A stretch of DNA of 64,000 bases from Clostridium amylolyticum (GTDB taxonomy: Bacteria; Bacillota; Clostridia; Clostridiales; Clostridiaceae), in NCBI RefSeq assembly GCF_900142075.1, contig NZ_FQZO01000007.1, positions 124,001 to 188,000 on the forward strand. The letters are read 5' to 3'. Position numbers and translations under genes: made by a program. A model generated the notes under the pieces. That model was not told where the DNA came from and did not search any database. It saw only the letters and a program-made list of their open reading frames with translations. Below, piece by piece: positions 35,568 to 45,383 of the stretch (positions within the stretch are counted from its first letter, which is position 1; every line of letters starts with the position of its first letter).

Positions 35568-36743
35568 TCATATATTAGCAAAGCTCTTATTACTCACTTC
35601 AAAGCCGTGATTTAAGGCTATAATATGCAGTGGCCGTATGCATCCTTTGAGCCTTTTTTTGAACTCTACTTCTTTGCTCTTCTTATAGTATTCATGAAGA
35701 TTGTCCAGTTTTAGTATGTTAACATAATCCTCTAGTTCAATGTCCATATTTTTGTTGCACATATAGGAAAAGGCTTTATATTGTATTTCACAAAAGCCAT
35801 CAATATAAGTTTTATAAGGCATCAAGTGGTTATTTTTTGAACTATTTATGTTTTTAAATGTAGGCAGTAGGTTCCACATTTCATCATGCAGTACAAAGCT
35901 CCAGGGTACGAAGTGATCTATGCTTAACACCCCATAGCTTTTATAGTTATGTTCATTAAAAGGCTTTCCAGTATACATATCTTTTATATCTTTATTCAAT
36001 ATAATTTCACTCCAAAGCCTTGTTGCCTTTGTAAGATTTCTAATTTTAGGTGCCTCTAGTTTAAAAGATATAGCTGGAGTGTTTGGGTTTCTCTTTTGCA
36101 AAAACCCTACTAATTTATAGTAAATCCATGCCTTTATGATCCTATAATTATCCTTTAAATATTTATCCCAATCTTCATTAATAATGATATAATCTTTATC
36201 CCCTTTAATGATTTTATATAAGCATCTATCGCTACTTAAGGATAGCTGCACTATAAGTTTGTTTCTATAATGATCCTTAACCCCATTTAGCTCTGTGGTA
36301 AAGAAGGGTGATAGCAATCTATAAGGAACTTCATTGGTTAAATCTTTCATCATTTTCTGTAATATGACATCCTCACCAGAACATAGAAAATCTAACAGTT
36401 TCTTTTCATTAGAATTGGATTTATAACCATGATTATCTGCTACATAATTGATTGGAGTCTTAAGGTTATCAAAACGCCCAAAGCTAAGCATGTACTGCTT
36501 GTGAGGATACCATGCATTAACAATCATCCTAGCTACTATTTTATTAAATTCAATTTCTCTATTTCCTAAGCTTACCTCTTCTAATACGCCTAACAACCAA
36601 TACATCTTATAACTAGCTACAACTTTATTATCATCTAAAAGCCTTGAAAAAGTTCTGGTGTCCACTTTTTCACTGCAGGGTACTGGAGCTTCTATCTCTT
36701 TTGTTATAATTGCATCTTGCGGTAAATAAACTCTATTATTCAT
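35568..36743 (-). CDS. HNH endonuclease domain protein
   Basis: A 391-residue protein. The C-terminal HNH-type core is DMYTGKPF...LSIDHFVPWSFVLHDEMWNLLPTFKNINSSKNNHLMP, with Asp-His, Asn and His/Asn in the expected order; the usual first Cys pair is missing. The N-terminal two thirds are unrecognised. The ATG overlaps the stop of the MazG-like gene (ATGAATAA), so they are coupled. This gene pair recurs in Firmicutes and may be a defence or nucleotide-linked module. Confidence 0.82.
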   Translation of the reverse strand: MNNRVYLPQDAIITKEIEAPVPCSEKVDTRTFSRLLDDNKVVASYKMYWLLGVLEEVSLGNREIEFNKIVARMIVNAWYPHKQYMLSFGRFDNLKTPINYVADNHGYKSNSNEKKLLDFLCSGEDVILQKMMKDLTNEVPYRLLSPFFTTELNGVKDHYRNKLIVQLSLSSDRCLYKIIKGDKDYIIINEDWDKYLKDNYRIIKAWIYYKLVGFLQKRNPNTPAISFKLEAPKIRNLTKATRLWSEIILNKDIKDMYTGKPFNEHNYKSYGVLSIDHFVPWSFVLHDEMWNLLPTFKNINSSKNNHLMPYKTYIDGFCEIQYKAFSYMCNKNMDIELEDYVNILKLDNLHEYYKKSKEVEFKKRLKGCIRPLHIIALNHGFEVSNKSFANI

Positions 36744-37047
36744 ATACCTCAAGAAGAACAACCCCTTCTTCAAAGCCCCCTCTTTTACTTCTCTTGTCTT
36801 CTCTACATTTTAAGAGATCTTCTTCACAAAACCCTAAATTCTTAGCTAGTCCAAATAAAACTTCCATTATATCTGCCAGCTCTTCCAAATTTTTAGCCTC
36901 TATATATTCTGAAACCTCTTCTTGAAGTTTTTCCTCTAACAGCTTTAGCTGCTCTTTTTCATCAGCATATCTAATATTGCAGGTTTTTCCTGCTTCTTTT
37001 ATTATTTCTGGTATTTTATCTCTAACTAATTTGTTATAAGATTTCAC
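36736..37047 (-). CDS. MazG-like nucleotide pyrophosphohydrolase
   Basis: A 103-residue all-alpha NTP pyrophosphohydrolase: YNKLVRDKIPEIIKEAG at the N-terminus, and the metal-binding LEEKLQEEVSEYIEA with EELADIMEVLFGLA, giving the EExxE and ExxD pairs. The GTG start is behind AAGGTG. Coupled to the HNH gene downstream; it may remove damaged or phage-specific nucleotides. RRGGFEEGVVL near the end is typical of this short subfamily. Confidence 0.9.
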   Translation of the reverse strand: MKSYNKLVRDKIPEIIKEAGKTCNIRYADEKEQLKLLEEKLQEEVSEYIEAKNLEELADIMEVLFGLAKNLGFCEEDLLKCREDKRSKRGGFEEGVVLLEVYE

Positions 37048-37316
37048 TTTATAACACCTTCATTCTTATGATTTTTTGAATTAACCCATTCAATATAAAT
37101 ATGAAATTCTATTTTTAATGTCATTATAGTTATTATTTATCCATAATGTTGCACAATTGCTATTTTATAAATTTTAATATATTTCCCAGAAAATTTTTCC
37201 TACTTAAGTAAGAATACCATTTACATTATAACATAATTTAACAATAAATTCATTTTTAACATATACTTCTACATATTTTTAATTTCTACTAAATTAATAC
37301 TTTTTTATAGTAAAAA

Positions 37317-37357
37317 AGGATTATTCCATTGCTATTTATGTAGCTGGGAATGATCCT
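37317..37357 (-). terminator. Imperfect terminator-like hairpin
   Basis: AGGATTATTCC (37317-37327) pairs with GGAATGATCCT (37347-37357) with one mismatch. On the minus strand it is followed by a run of T. Confidence 0.6.
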
Positions 37358-37648
37358 TGAAAGTTTTATTTTTAATTTTTTATTGGATGTTGTTTAGATA
37401 TTTTTTATAGATATTCTAAAAACCTGTAGTTATTCAGTTTATCACAATCTATCAGTATAATCTCAATTCCCTACAGGTATACTAAAAAAGAAGATCTTGT
37501 GTTAGATGGTAGAATTGCAGAGTAGTTTCAATTTCTTGCATTTATCCTAAAAAATACCACAACTTACTATACCATAGTTATATAGTTTTGCAAAAATTGA
37601 ACATTATTATTTAATTCTCTTTAACCATTGATTTAGCTATAAAAAGTT

Positions 37649-37693
37649 TTCAGTCCACCTACTGTTTTTTTACCTTATCAGTGGTGGACTGAA
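37649..37693 (-). terminator. Terminator of the long cluster 2 operon
   Basis: TTCAGTCCACC (37649-37659) pairs with GGTGGACTGAA (37683-37693), with a further ACTG/CAGT inside. A short T-rich stretch follows on the minus strand, 20 bp after the last gene of the operon. Confidence 0.75.
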
Positions 37694-37713
37694 TTTTATA
37701 GAATTATGCCTTC

Positions 37714-38352
37714 CTATAAATACTCTTTACTCAAATTTTCCGCATAACTTTTCAACTCTTCTAAAGAAATGGTATTATTCTTTAATAGATACATATAGTC
37801 AAAAAGTTTAGGATGAAACTCTAACCCTAATATACTCTTACAAAAACTATGAGCTGCTAATTCTCTAGTTTTTAATATGGTAGCTTTTCTTTTTAGGGGT
37901 CCTATTGAAAACACTGTTATCTTATTTAACATGTCATTGGTATAAGCTTTATTCTTATATTCTAAATAATGATAGAATTCATGGGCTAAATGCATATTGT
38001 AAACATCTTGTTCCTCTAATGAAAAATTATACTCTTTTAAAACTTCGTAAATTTGATCAATAGAATCTTTATATATTATTATCTTTTTATTATCATCTTC
38101 AAAAATTATTTCTCCTCTGAGGCTGAGTTTTCTAACCTCACAACTTTCCTTTATTATTACATCTATACACTTAGCCTTTAAAATTTCCTCTAAATTAGAA
38201 TTTTTAAAAACCTCAGCACTGCTTTTACCTATTCTGTTAGCTTCATCTATATAATATTTAACATCTTCTTTAGGAATCTTATTAAATAAAACATCCTCTC
38301 TAAGTTCCATCAGACTTAGAACTTCATCACTTAAGAATTCTAATTCCTTCAT
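37714..38352 (-). CDS. HEFYH metallopeptidase-like hypothetical protein
   Basis: A 212-residue soluble protein. The helix NMHLAHEFYHYLEYKNK carries an HExxH zinc motif, and ELAAHSFCKSILGL downstream could supply a third ligand, as in IrrE/ImmA-type proteins. It lies 11 bp after the hydantoinase-like gene and is the last gene of the long operon. Whether it is an active protease is not known. Confidence 0.72.
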   Translation of the reverse strand: MKELEFLSDEVLSLMELREDVLFNKIPKEDVKYYIDEANRIGKSSAEVFKNSNLEEILKAKCIDVIIKESCEVRKLSLRGEIIFEDDNKKIIIYKDSIDQIYEVLKEYNFSLEEQDVYNMHLAHEFYHYLEYKNKAYTNDMLNKITVFSIGPLKRKATILKTRELAAHSFCKSILGLEFHPKLFDYMYLLKNNTISLEELKSYAENLSKEYL

Positions 38353-38363
38353 TTAAACCACTC

Positions 38364-40511
38364 CTATATCTCTTGAGTAGCCACAACAATTATTTTATTT
38401 TCTTCATCTAAAAGCTCTATTTCTAAATTAGTTAAGGATAGCACTTGTTCTTTAGTTATTATTCCTGATAAATCTATAAGCTTTTGATTAAACAAAAGGA
38501 ATAATTTAGGCACTTGTGCTCCTACATCAGAAAATATTGTGTTATCATCTATAAAACTAGAAAAACAATTAAATAATTCTCTTTTAGTACAGCACAATAC
38601 CTTAGCCTTGTCCTTTTGTAATCTTATAATACCCTCATCATCTAATACTCTAATTAATTCTTTTTTCTTTTTCATTATGCCAAATAGCTTCTTGTCTATA
38701 CTAGTAGCTTTAAAAACATTCCATCTGCCAGCTTTACCAATTAACTCTATGGATTCCTTAGACACTCCGGTAGCCTGATTAACTATGTTTACCAATTGTT
38801 CATGGGATTTTTTTTGAGAAGTTAGGTCCCTTGTTCTAAGCTCTGTGGCACCACTAGCTATAGCTCTTAATATGTTTTTTTGTGCATCAACCTCTACGGA
38901 AATTTCTACTGTATCTGGATTAGCTCCTGATTTTACTACTGCTTCTAATACATCCATTCTTATCCTTTTTATATCTTGTTCATTTGGATTTATAACACTT
39001 CTTTCAATTTGCTCTCTAACTAGAGCTAGTGCCACACCTATAGTGGATATATACGGAGCATTCTTAGCTATTTTAAATTTAACACCCATTGCCTCTGATA
39101 AATAAGGGGTAATTATAGCTGCTGATCCCCCGCCGCCTACTAACCTAGTTATTGATCTATTTAATTGATATTCTGAAATTAACTCTTCAACTATGCTTTT
39201 TACTTTGTTGATAGCTATATTCATAACCTGCCTTGCAGCTTCTTCTACAGACAAATTAACTTCTTTAGCTAGTATTTTCCAAGCTTTTTCCCCAGCCTCC
39301 AGATTTCCTTTGGCATAGTCACCTTCTGGAACATAACCAAGTATATTTGCAGCACCAGCAAGGGTTAGAGCAAAGCTGTTTTCCTTATTACTGATAACAA
39401 CATAGTTACACTTATCCTGAGGCTTAGGTGAGATATATTCTATCCTGCAATCATTAATTTCTTCAGTTTTTGCAAATATTTCATATTCTTTTTCAGCTAT
39501 ATGAGCACTTCTTGGCCCTACATCAATTATTTTGTTGTTTTCTACCACGATCATACTGCCGCCAGCTATGCCTAAAGTTCTCACATCTAGAGATTTCAAA
39601 TATAATTTATGCCCTCCAACCTGAGAGTTTTTAATCATGACTTTTCCATCTTTAATTACAGATATGTCCGTAGACGTTCCCCCAACTTCAAAAAATATGC
39701 CGTCAGATACCTTTTCGTACATTAATGCCCCTGCTACTCCTGCAGCTAAACCTGAAAGCATGGTTAGTATGGGTCTTTTTCTTACCTCCTCCACAGTCAT
39801 AACTCCGCCGTCGCATCTCATTATCATCAGAGGCTTTTTTATATTGGCTTCTTTCACTGATTTTTCTGTCATATTAGCTGTTTCCATCATCTTAGGTATT
39901 AAAGCTCCGTTTACTATAGCAGTTCTTGTTCTTGCTCTTAAGCCATATAATTGAGATATCTCGTATCCTCCAGTTGCATACATATTATTCTTCATTGCTA
40001 TCTGGTTAACAAAAATTTCATTCTCAGGATTATCTACAGAGTAACTTTCAGAAGCTACGATTACTTCTGCTCCCTCTTCCTGCAACTCTTTTATTTTTTC
40101 TTCTACATTCTTCTCCTTTACAGAATTAGAATCTATGAATCTATGACAAGTATAAAGATATTTATTAGGTGATAGTTCTATATGATCAATGTTAGTTTCT
40201 CCTTTAACCCGCTCTGCTTCTATACCCTTTCCCATACCAATAATTCCAATTTTAGCAACATCACCTTCTAATAAAGCATTAGTAGCCTGAGTTGTTCCAT
40301 GGGCTATAAAGACCACATCCTCCGGTAATATGTTATTTTCAGCTAATACTATATTTATTACTTCCATTATGCCTTTAGCAACACCTTCTTTTGCATTATG
40401 GGTTGTAGGGATTTTTGCCTTTGCCATAACCTCAAAGGTTTCATTATCAATTATTACTGCGTCTGTAAATGTTCCTCCAACATCAATTCCTATTCTAACT
40501 TTTTTACTCAT
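38364..40511 (-). CDS. Hydantoinase/oxoprolinase family protein
   Basis: A 715-residue ATP-dependent amidase-like protein. The N-terminal RIGIDVGGTFTDAVIID and IAHGTTQATNALLEG are the HyuA/OplA signatures (actin-like fold). GGTSTDISVIKDGKV and LVGGGGSAAIITPYLSEAMG complete the domain. The usual HyuB partner is absent. It follows the GntP-like permease, so it may act on an imported lactam, hydantoin or acid. The start at 40511 uses AGGGGAG; an upstream hairpin at 40536-40562 may adjust its expression. Confidence 0.9.
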   Translation of the reverse strand: MSKKVRIGIDVGGTFTDAVIIDNETFEVMAKAKIPTTHNAKEGVAKGIMEVINIVLAENNILPEDVVFIAHGTTQATNALLEGDVAKIGIIGMGKGIEAERVKGETNIDHIELSPNKYLYTCHRFIDSNSVKEKNVEEKIKELQEEGAEVIVASESYSVDNPENEIFVNQIAMKNNMYATGGYEISQLYGLRARTRTAIVNGALIPKMMETANMTEKSVKEANIKKPLMIMRCDGGVMTVEEVRKRPILTMLSGLAAGVAGALMYEKVSDGIFFEVGGTSTDISVIKDGKVMIKNSQVGGHKLYLKSLDVRTLGIAGGSMIVVENNKIIDVGPRSAHIAEKEYEIFAKTEEINDCRIEYISPKPQDKCNYVVISNKENSFALTLAGAANILGYVPEGDYAKGNLEAGEKAWKILAKEVNLSVEEAARQVMNIAINKVKSIVEELISEYQLNRSITRLVGGGGSAAIITPYLSEAMGVKFKIAKNAPYISTIGVALALVREQIERSVINPNEQDIKRIRMDVLEAVVKSGANPDTVEISVEVDAQKNILRAIASGATELRTRDLTSQKKSHEQLVNIVNQATGVSKESIELIGKAGRWNVFKATSIDKKLFGIMKKKKELIRVLDDEGIIRLQKDKAKVLCCTKRELFNCFSSFIDDNTIFSDVGAQVPKLFLLFNQKLIDLSGIITKEQVLSLTNLEIELLDEENKIIVVATQEI

Positions 40512-40535
40512 ATATCTAATTTCTCCCCTTGTGGT

Positions 40536-40562
40536 AAAGGTGCGCATAAAATACGCACCTTT
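40536..40562 (-). promoter_or_regulatory. Hairpin between the permease and hydantoinase genes
   Basis: AAAGGTGCG (40536-40544) pairs with CGCACCTTT (40554-40562). There is no T run, so an mRNA stabiliser or partial attenuator is more likely than a full terminator. Confidence 0.55.
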
Positions 40563-40580
40563 GAACTTTATAACACTTTT

Positions 40581-41882
40581 TTAAAATAATACAACAGCTG
40601 TATATACTAATGATAAAAATGTAATTAGCACTGTGTATGGTAATGTTGATTTTAATACTGTATTCACATCAACCTTAGCAAAATCTGAAACTATTACATT
40701 GTGCGTATTAGTTGGATCTGATATTCCTTGAACAACTCCAGTAGATCTTAAGGCCATACCTATGGCTGCTGGACTTAAAGTACCTGCTGCTATCATTACA
40801 TTTCCAACTCCAGAACCTAATCCATACATATTTAATGGACCTCTATATAGAGCTAAAGGTGATGCTAATGTAAACACGATTATATATGGTATTGGAGTAG
40901 TTGGCAGTACTGACTTTATAAGTGGCTGCATCAGTGCTACTGTTGCAGTAGCTGAAACTCCATTTAATAATATTCCTATACCTATCATAAGTCCTATTAC
41001 TCCTGCTACATCTTGTATACCTTCAATCAGTGAGCTTGTCAACACTTGTATCATATGTGAAGGCTTAGTAACAATAATAGCATATAAAGTAGCTATTATT
41101 AGTGATACTTCTGCGGTAAATTTAAAGAAAAATACTAATAAAATAGGTACTATTGGAGCTATTAAAGCTAAAATGTTTACATCATTTTCTACTTTAGTTT
41201 GAAAATTAGTGTTAGGCATAGACCAAGTGCTTCTTGTACTAGTCTTTTTAACGTTTATTATTATATAAGCTAAGGTTACAACTATTGAAATACCAGCTAA
41301 AACCAATGATGATGATTTTACTACTTCTATATCCATTTTAATTGCATCTACATAGAATTGATAATTAGCTACATTAAATAATCCCCCTAAACCAAGTCCC
41401 ATAAGAAAAGAGCCAGCTGCCACTTCTGCTTTAATTCCTGCTGATAGCATAAGTGGAATCACAATTGTTGCTACCATAATAACCGCTCCTGCACCACTTA
41501 TAGTGGAAAATACTAATGCACAGGCCGCAGTTAATACTATAGCTATAGCAAGAGGCTTGTCTCCTGCCAGCTCCGCAGCTTTTCTTATAATAGCATTTGA
41601 AATTCCTTGTTTTTGAATTACCTTAGCAAACATAGCTCCAAATATAGTAGCCATGATGGTACTTGCAAGCCTTATGCTTCCCCCACTAATAACATGTGCC
41701 ATTATAGTCTGTCCGCCTTTTTCTGCTGGTGTCATAAATGGAACTCCTGCAATAACCGCAATAGCAATTCCTAATAAAGGTAATGCCAAAAGCGTAGGTA
41801 GCTTCTTTGTAATCATTAGCGCTGTACACAGCACAAAAACCATAAGAATGAGAACAACTTGTAAATTTAATGCTCCGTTCAT
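40581..41882 (-). CDS. GntP/CitM-type permease
   Basis: A 433-residue membrane protein with about twelve hydrophobic segments. The pattern resembles GntP- or citrate-type ion transporters: LALPLLGIAIAVIAGVPF, ALVFSTISGAGAVIMVATIVIP and GISDPTNTHNVIV near the C-terminus. It is cotranscribed with the hydantoinase-like gene. The substrate is probably an organic acid or lactam, which cannot be specified here. Confidence 0.82.
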   Translation of the reverse strand: MNGALNLQVVLILMVFVLCTALMITKKLPTLLALPLLGIAIAVIAGVPFMTPAEKGGQTIMAHVISGGSIRLASTIMATIFGAMFAKVIQKQGISNAIIRKAAELAGDKPLAIAIVLTAACALVFSTISGAGAVIMVATIVIPLMLSAGIKAEVAAGSFLMGLGLGGLFNVANYQFYVDAIKMDIEVVKSSSLVLAGISIVVTLAYIIINVKKTSTRSTWSMPNTNFQTKVENDVNILALIAPIVPILLVFFFKFTAEVSLIIATLYAIIVTKPSHMIQVLTSSLIEGIQDVAGVIGLMIGIGILLNGVSATATVALMQPLIKSVLPTTPIPYIIVFTLASPLALYRGPLNMYGLGSGVGNVMIAAGTLSPAAIGMALRSTGVVQGISDPTNTHNVIVSDFAKVDVNTVLKSTLPYTVLITFLSLVYTAVVLF

Positions 41883-41987
41883 TTATATATCTCTCCCCTT
41901 TGATAATATTAATTTATATTAAATAATAATTTGATATCTTTAATTTTTTCTTATCCCATAAATTTCTACTAAGGCATATTAATAAAT

Positions 41988-43889
41988 TTACCTTACTCTT
42001 ACCTGTACTGTAGTAGCAGAATTATTTCCAACAGAATTCTTAATCCTAAGAACTAATTTTCCATTTCCTTTTCCCTTAGCAGTTATTGTTGTTGACTCTC
42101 CCTCAATATCTATAATGCCTTTATGTGAAATTTGCTCTACCTTCATTACTTCTTCATGAAGCTTTCTATCACTGCCTTCAATCATTATATAATCTATTAA
42201 TCTAACTTTTTCACCTATAGACACCTCTATCTTTTTATTGGATATGGTTTTTAGCTTTAATTGTTCTGACTCACCTGGTATGAAATTACCACTTAATTTA
42301 ACAGAGATTTCTTTTTTAAAATTATTAGTTGATAAATAATTGTTTCTTAAATCTACTATTTTTAGTTTATTTAAATTTTCTATGGACTTTGGAAGAAAAG
42401 TTAATCTATTATCTACTGCTTCTAGAAATCTTAAGTCTTCCATATTTCCTATATTCTCTGGTAAATATAATAAGGAGTTTCCACTAAGGTATAGCCCTTG
42501 TAGTGCCTTTAACTTAGTAATTTCATCAGGTAATGCTGTTAACTTATTATTAGATAAATTTATTCCTGTCAAAGACACCATATCTCCTAAAATACCAGGT
42601 ATCTCCTTTAGCTCATTAGAATTTAAACCTAAGTAAGTTATGGATTTCACTCCAACTATGCTTTCTGGAATATTTTTTATATTATTGTTAGCTAATTCTA
42701 AATGTTTAATATTCTCTACTAGAGGTATATTCTCTAACTCATTATTAGATAAATCTAAATATTGCAAATTGCTAGGAAGCATTTCATTTTCCATGATATT
42801 TATATCATTCTTAGCAAGGTTTAGCTTCCTAAGATTTGAAAGCTTTGATATATTGCTTAATGTCTTCATATCATTGTTCATAGCATTTATTTCTTTTAAA
42901 GATGTTATTTCACCTAATTTATCTGGAAGTTTTCTCATATGATTATGTGCTATGTCTAATTCTGTCAGCTTCCTTAAATTACATAATGCTTCTGGTAATT
43001 CCTCTATATTATTATTAGCCGCAGAAAGATGATACAAGTTTGCAAGGTTAGAAATACTTTCTGGTAATTTATTGAGCTTATTATTGGAAACTCTTAAATA
43101 CATTAGGGCAGGAAAAGTTCCAATATTATCATGTAGCCCTTCTATTTTATTATTAAACAGATTAATTTCCCTTAAACTTTTCAGATCCCTAATTTCTGGT
43201 GAGAATTCAGTAAGTTCATTACTATAAGCTACCAGCCTAATTAATTTACTTAAATTTTTTATTTCTGCTGGCAGTCTTTTAATCTTATTTTGAGAAACAT
43301 CTAATCTATCTATATTGTTTAGATTTCCAATTTCCTTAGGCAGTTCTGTTAAATTGTTTTGAGATAAATCTAACCAGCGTACATTTTTTACTTCTCCTAT
43401 CTCCTTAGAAATAAAGGTAAATTTATTTCTGGAAAGAATTAGCTTGTCTAATCTTTCTAGTTTAGCCATGTCTTTAGGTAGCTCTTCTATATGATTTCCA
43501 TCTAAATTTATTTCTTTTAGTTTTGTTAAATAACTTATTCCATTTATAGACTTTATACCTTCTTCCATAGCCATTAAATACTCTAATGCTTGTAACTTTC
43601 TTAAGGTTATTCCACCGGATTGTATATCTGGAATACTTTGAGGATTATTGTGAACCGTCCAAGTAACATTTCTTATTATTACTTCTCTAAACTTCTCATC
43701 TGGGAACATATCCTTTAGTTTCTCCTGACTTATTTCAGCGTCTAAGTCACCGCCACCAATTATGTTAGTTTCCTCAGCAACATTGTTTCTAGTAGCATAT
43801 ACAGCTTTATTAGTAAAGTTACTTATAAGTCCAAGCATCAATGCACAAGAAACCGCTATGGTTATGTTTCTTCTCGTTCTCAATACCAT
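41988..43889 (-). CDS. Secreted leucine-rich-repeat protein
   Basis: A 633-residue protein with a signal peptide (MVLRTRRNITIAVSCALMLG, cleavage near AVYA). Residues about 90-520 are a run of roughly 19 leucine-rich repeats of 23 residues of the pattern LxxLxxLxLxxNxLxxLPxxIxx. A C-terminal beta-rich domain (SVGNNSATTVQVRVR end) follows. The start at 43889 follows GGGGG, and a longer frame to 43946 is not needed. It lies 23 bp after the secreted protein before it, so the two are exported together, and may bind a ligand or cell surface. Confidence 0.9.
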   Translation of the reverse strand: MVLRTRRNITIAVSCALMLGLISNFTNKAVYATRNNVAEETNIIGGGDLDAEISQEKLKDMFPDEKFREVIIRNVTWTVHNNPQSIPDIQSGGITLRKLQALEYLMAMEEGIKSINGISYLTKLKEINLDGNHIEELPKDMAKLERLDKLILSRNKFTFISKEIGEVKNVRWLDLSQNNLTELPKEIGNLNNIDRLDVSQNKIKRLPAEIKNLSKLIRLVAYSNELTEFSPEIRDLKSLREINLFNNKIEGLHDNIGTFPALMYLRVSNNKLNKLPESISNLANLYHLSAANNNIEELPEALCNLRKLTELDIAHNHMRKLPDKLGEITSLKEINAMNNDMKTLSNISKLSNLRKLNLAKNDINIMENEMLPSNLQYLDLSNNELENIPLVENIKHLELANNNIKNIPESIVGVKSITYLGLNSNELKEIPGILGDMVSLTGINLSNNKLTALPDEITKLKALQGLYLSGNSLLYLPENIGNMEDLRFLEAVDNRLTFLPKSIENLNKLKIVDLRNNYLSTNNFKKEISVKLSGNFIPGESEQLKLKTISNKKIEVSIGEKVRLIDYIMIEGSDRKLHEEVMKVEQISHKGIIDIEGESTTITAKGKGNGKLVLRIKNSVGNNSATTVQVRVR

Positions 43890-43912
43890 CTTTATTCCCC
43901 CTAATAACTTTA

Positions 43913-45364
43913 TTAATACTTCAAATGTATTTTTATATTTGTCCAATTAGCCACTGGTGATTTTTCAAAGGAAGCAGGGTTATCAACGAATCCGCTTAAT
44001 CCCATAATTGTAGGACATTCTTGCCAGGATTTTCCGAAGTCTTCTGATACAACAAACATGCTGCTATTTTCTCTGTCTCCATCTATATACTTAGGCTTTA
44101 AATACTGAGAATAAAGAGGAGCCACAGCTTCCCATATAGGATCATAAGTTATGGAATCATTTATAGCATATTCAGGATTATATAAATCCTTTTTATCAGC
44201 ACCTACATGTGCTATTATTCCATAATGAGGCTGTTGGGAGAATGCATTATCTATGAAGGATTTCTGTTCTAGATTGTAGCATAAAAATTTAGCATGATTT
44301 GCAGGGACAAATTGTATTCCTCCAGAGTAATTTATATAATTTCCCCAATTGCTTTTTCCTACCTTTGGAGATGTTGACAGGCATATAACCCCTGGATGAC
44401 TTGCTCTAAAAGTTCCAACATGTGAATATTCACTTCCACCAAACCTTCCAGTACCTTTTACCCTTTGAATTATATCTGCTATGTGTTTTGTAGTTCCATC
44501 TTCATAATATAATAAAACTCTTCCATTCTTTTCTTTAACCTCTCCATTTATGATATCTCCAGCCGCCCAATTTTCAAATTCAATGCTTTTTGGTGAACCA
44601 TGAGAGGTATAAGGCTTACTTACAATAATTCTCAGATTCTCAGGGATAGGTTTATCATAGGAACCATTATAATAAAAATCTAAGGATTTCCATTGATCAT
44701 CATTATCCAAGAACTGTACTGGGTTTCCAACAAAAGCTCCACTATCTCCCCCAAATATCTCATTTCCTCCCTGAATGTCTGTATAAATTATGCTATCAGT
44801 AAATTTGTTGGGATTATTTATTTCTGCATATGTGTAATCATCCTCTGTTCCTATAGTAAATTGTTTAGGCATCCATACTCCTTCAGCTTCTATATCTTGT
44901 GGTGACAAACTAGGAACAGTCTTTTTAGTGATCTTCGCTGCTTTTATTGGATCATAGCTTTCATTTGGTCCAACTCTCACGTGGATATTATTTGAAGCTG
45001 AAGCTGTAACGCAAGAATGAGTTCCATCATTAGCGGCATCGTAGTGAGAAGCCCAAAAACCTGCTGAAGAACTTGTAGGATGCTTACCTGCTCTTAATAT
45101 GTTCCCCAAGTATCTCTTAGAGCCATCTGGAAATTCCTGATATATTTTCCCCCCATCTACATTTTCAATATATACCCTATACATAAGCTCCAAATTTGGC
45201 ATGTTTTCCTCTAATGCCTCTGTAGGTATACTAGAGTTTATACTGTCAGCAACTATATGCCCTTTGCTAACATCTTCTCTGGCGTAAACGGTTTTATAAA
45301 ATACTGATGTCATAATAAAGATAGAAACAATCAGATAGGATGCCTTATTTATATAACCTTTCAT
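43913..45364 (-). CDS. Secreted protein with an internal domain duplication
   Basis: A 483-residue protein with a signal peptide (SYLIVSIFIMTSVFYKTVYA). Two similar segments are visible. The first, around residues 60-130, has YRVYIENVDGGKIYQEFPDGSKRYLGNIL then GFWASHYDAANDGTHSCV. The second, around 270-345, has GEVKEKNGRVLLYYEDGTTKHIADII then VGTFRASHPGVICLSTSP. The C-terminal part has a sialidase-like Asp-box-like SEDFGKSWQECP. I recognise no family for certain. It is coupled to the LRR gene. Confidence 0.8.
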   Translation of the reverse strand: MKGYINKASYLIVSIFIMTSVFYKTVYAREDVSKGHIVADSINSSIPTEALEENMPNLELMYRVYIENVDGGKIYQEFPDGSKRYLGNILRAGKHPTSSSAGFWASHYDAANDGTHSCVTASASNNIHVRVGPNESYDPIKAAKITKKTVPSLSPQDIEAEGVWMPKQFTIGTEDDYTYAEINNPNKFTDSIIYTDIQGGNEIFGGDSGAFVGNPVQFLDNDDQWKSLDFYYNGSYDKPIPENLRIIVSKPYTSHGSPKSIEFENWAAGDIINGEVKEKNGRVLLYYEDGTTKHIADIIQRVKGTGRFGGSEYSHVGTFRASHPGVICLSTSPKVGKSNWGNYINYSGGIQFVPANHAKFLCYNLEQKSFIDNAFSQQPHYGIIAHVGADKKDLYNPEYAINDSITYDPIWEAVAPLYSQYLKPKYIDGDRENSSMFVVSEDFGKSWQECPTIMGLSGFVDNPASFEKSPVANWTNIKIHLKY

Positions 45365-45383
45365 TTAATCCTCTCCCTTTATA

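Larger units (their letters stand above)
37048..37713. other. 666-bp gene-poor spacer
   Basis: Very AT-rich. It holds two minus-strand hairpins (37317-37357 and 37649-37693). A plus-strand stretch at about 37433-37528 would encode SIPYRYTKKEDLVLDGRIAE before a stop. That recalls the DLVLDPF motif of DNA methylases and may be a decayed fragment, but it is too short to be sure. No complete gene was found. Confidence 0.5.

Noticed and set aside
37433..37528. Fragment resembling a DNA methylase (TKKEDLVLDG)
   Set aside because: Only about 30 codons with a stop on each side; too short to support a gene or pseudogene call.
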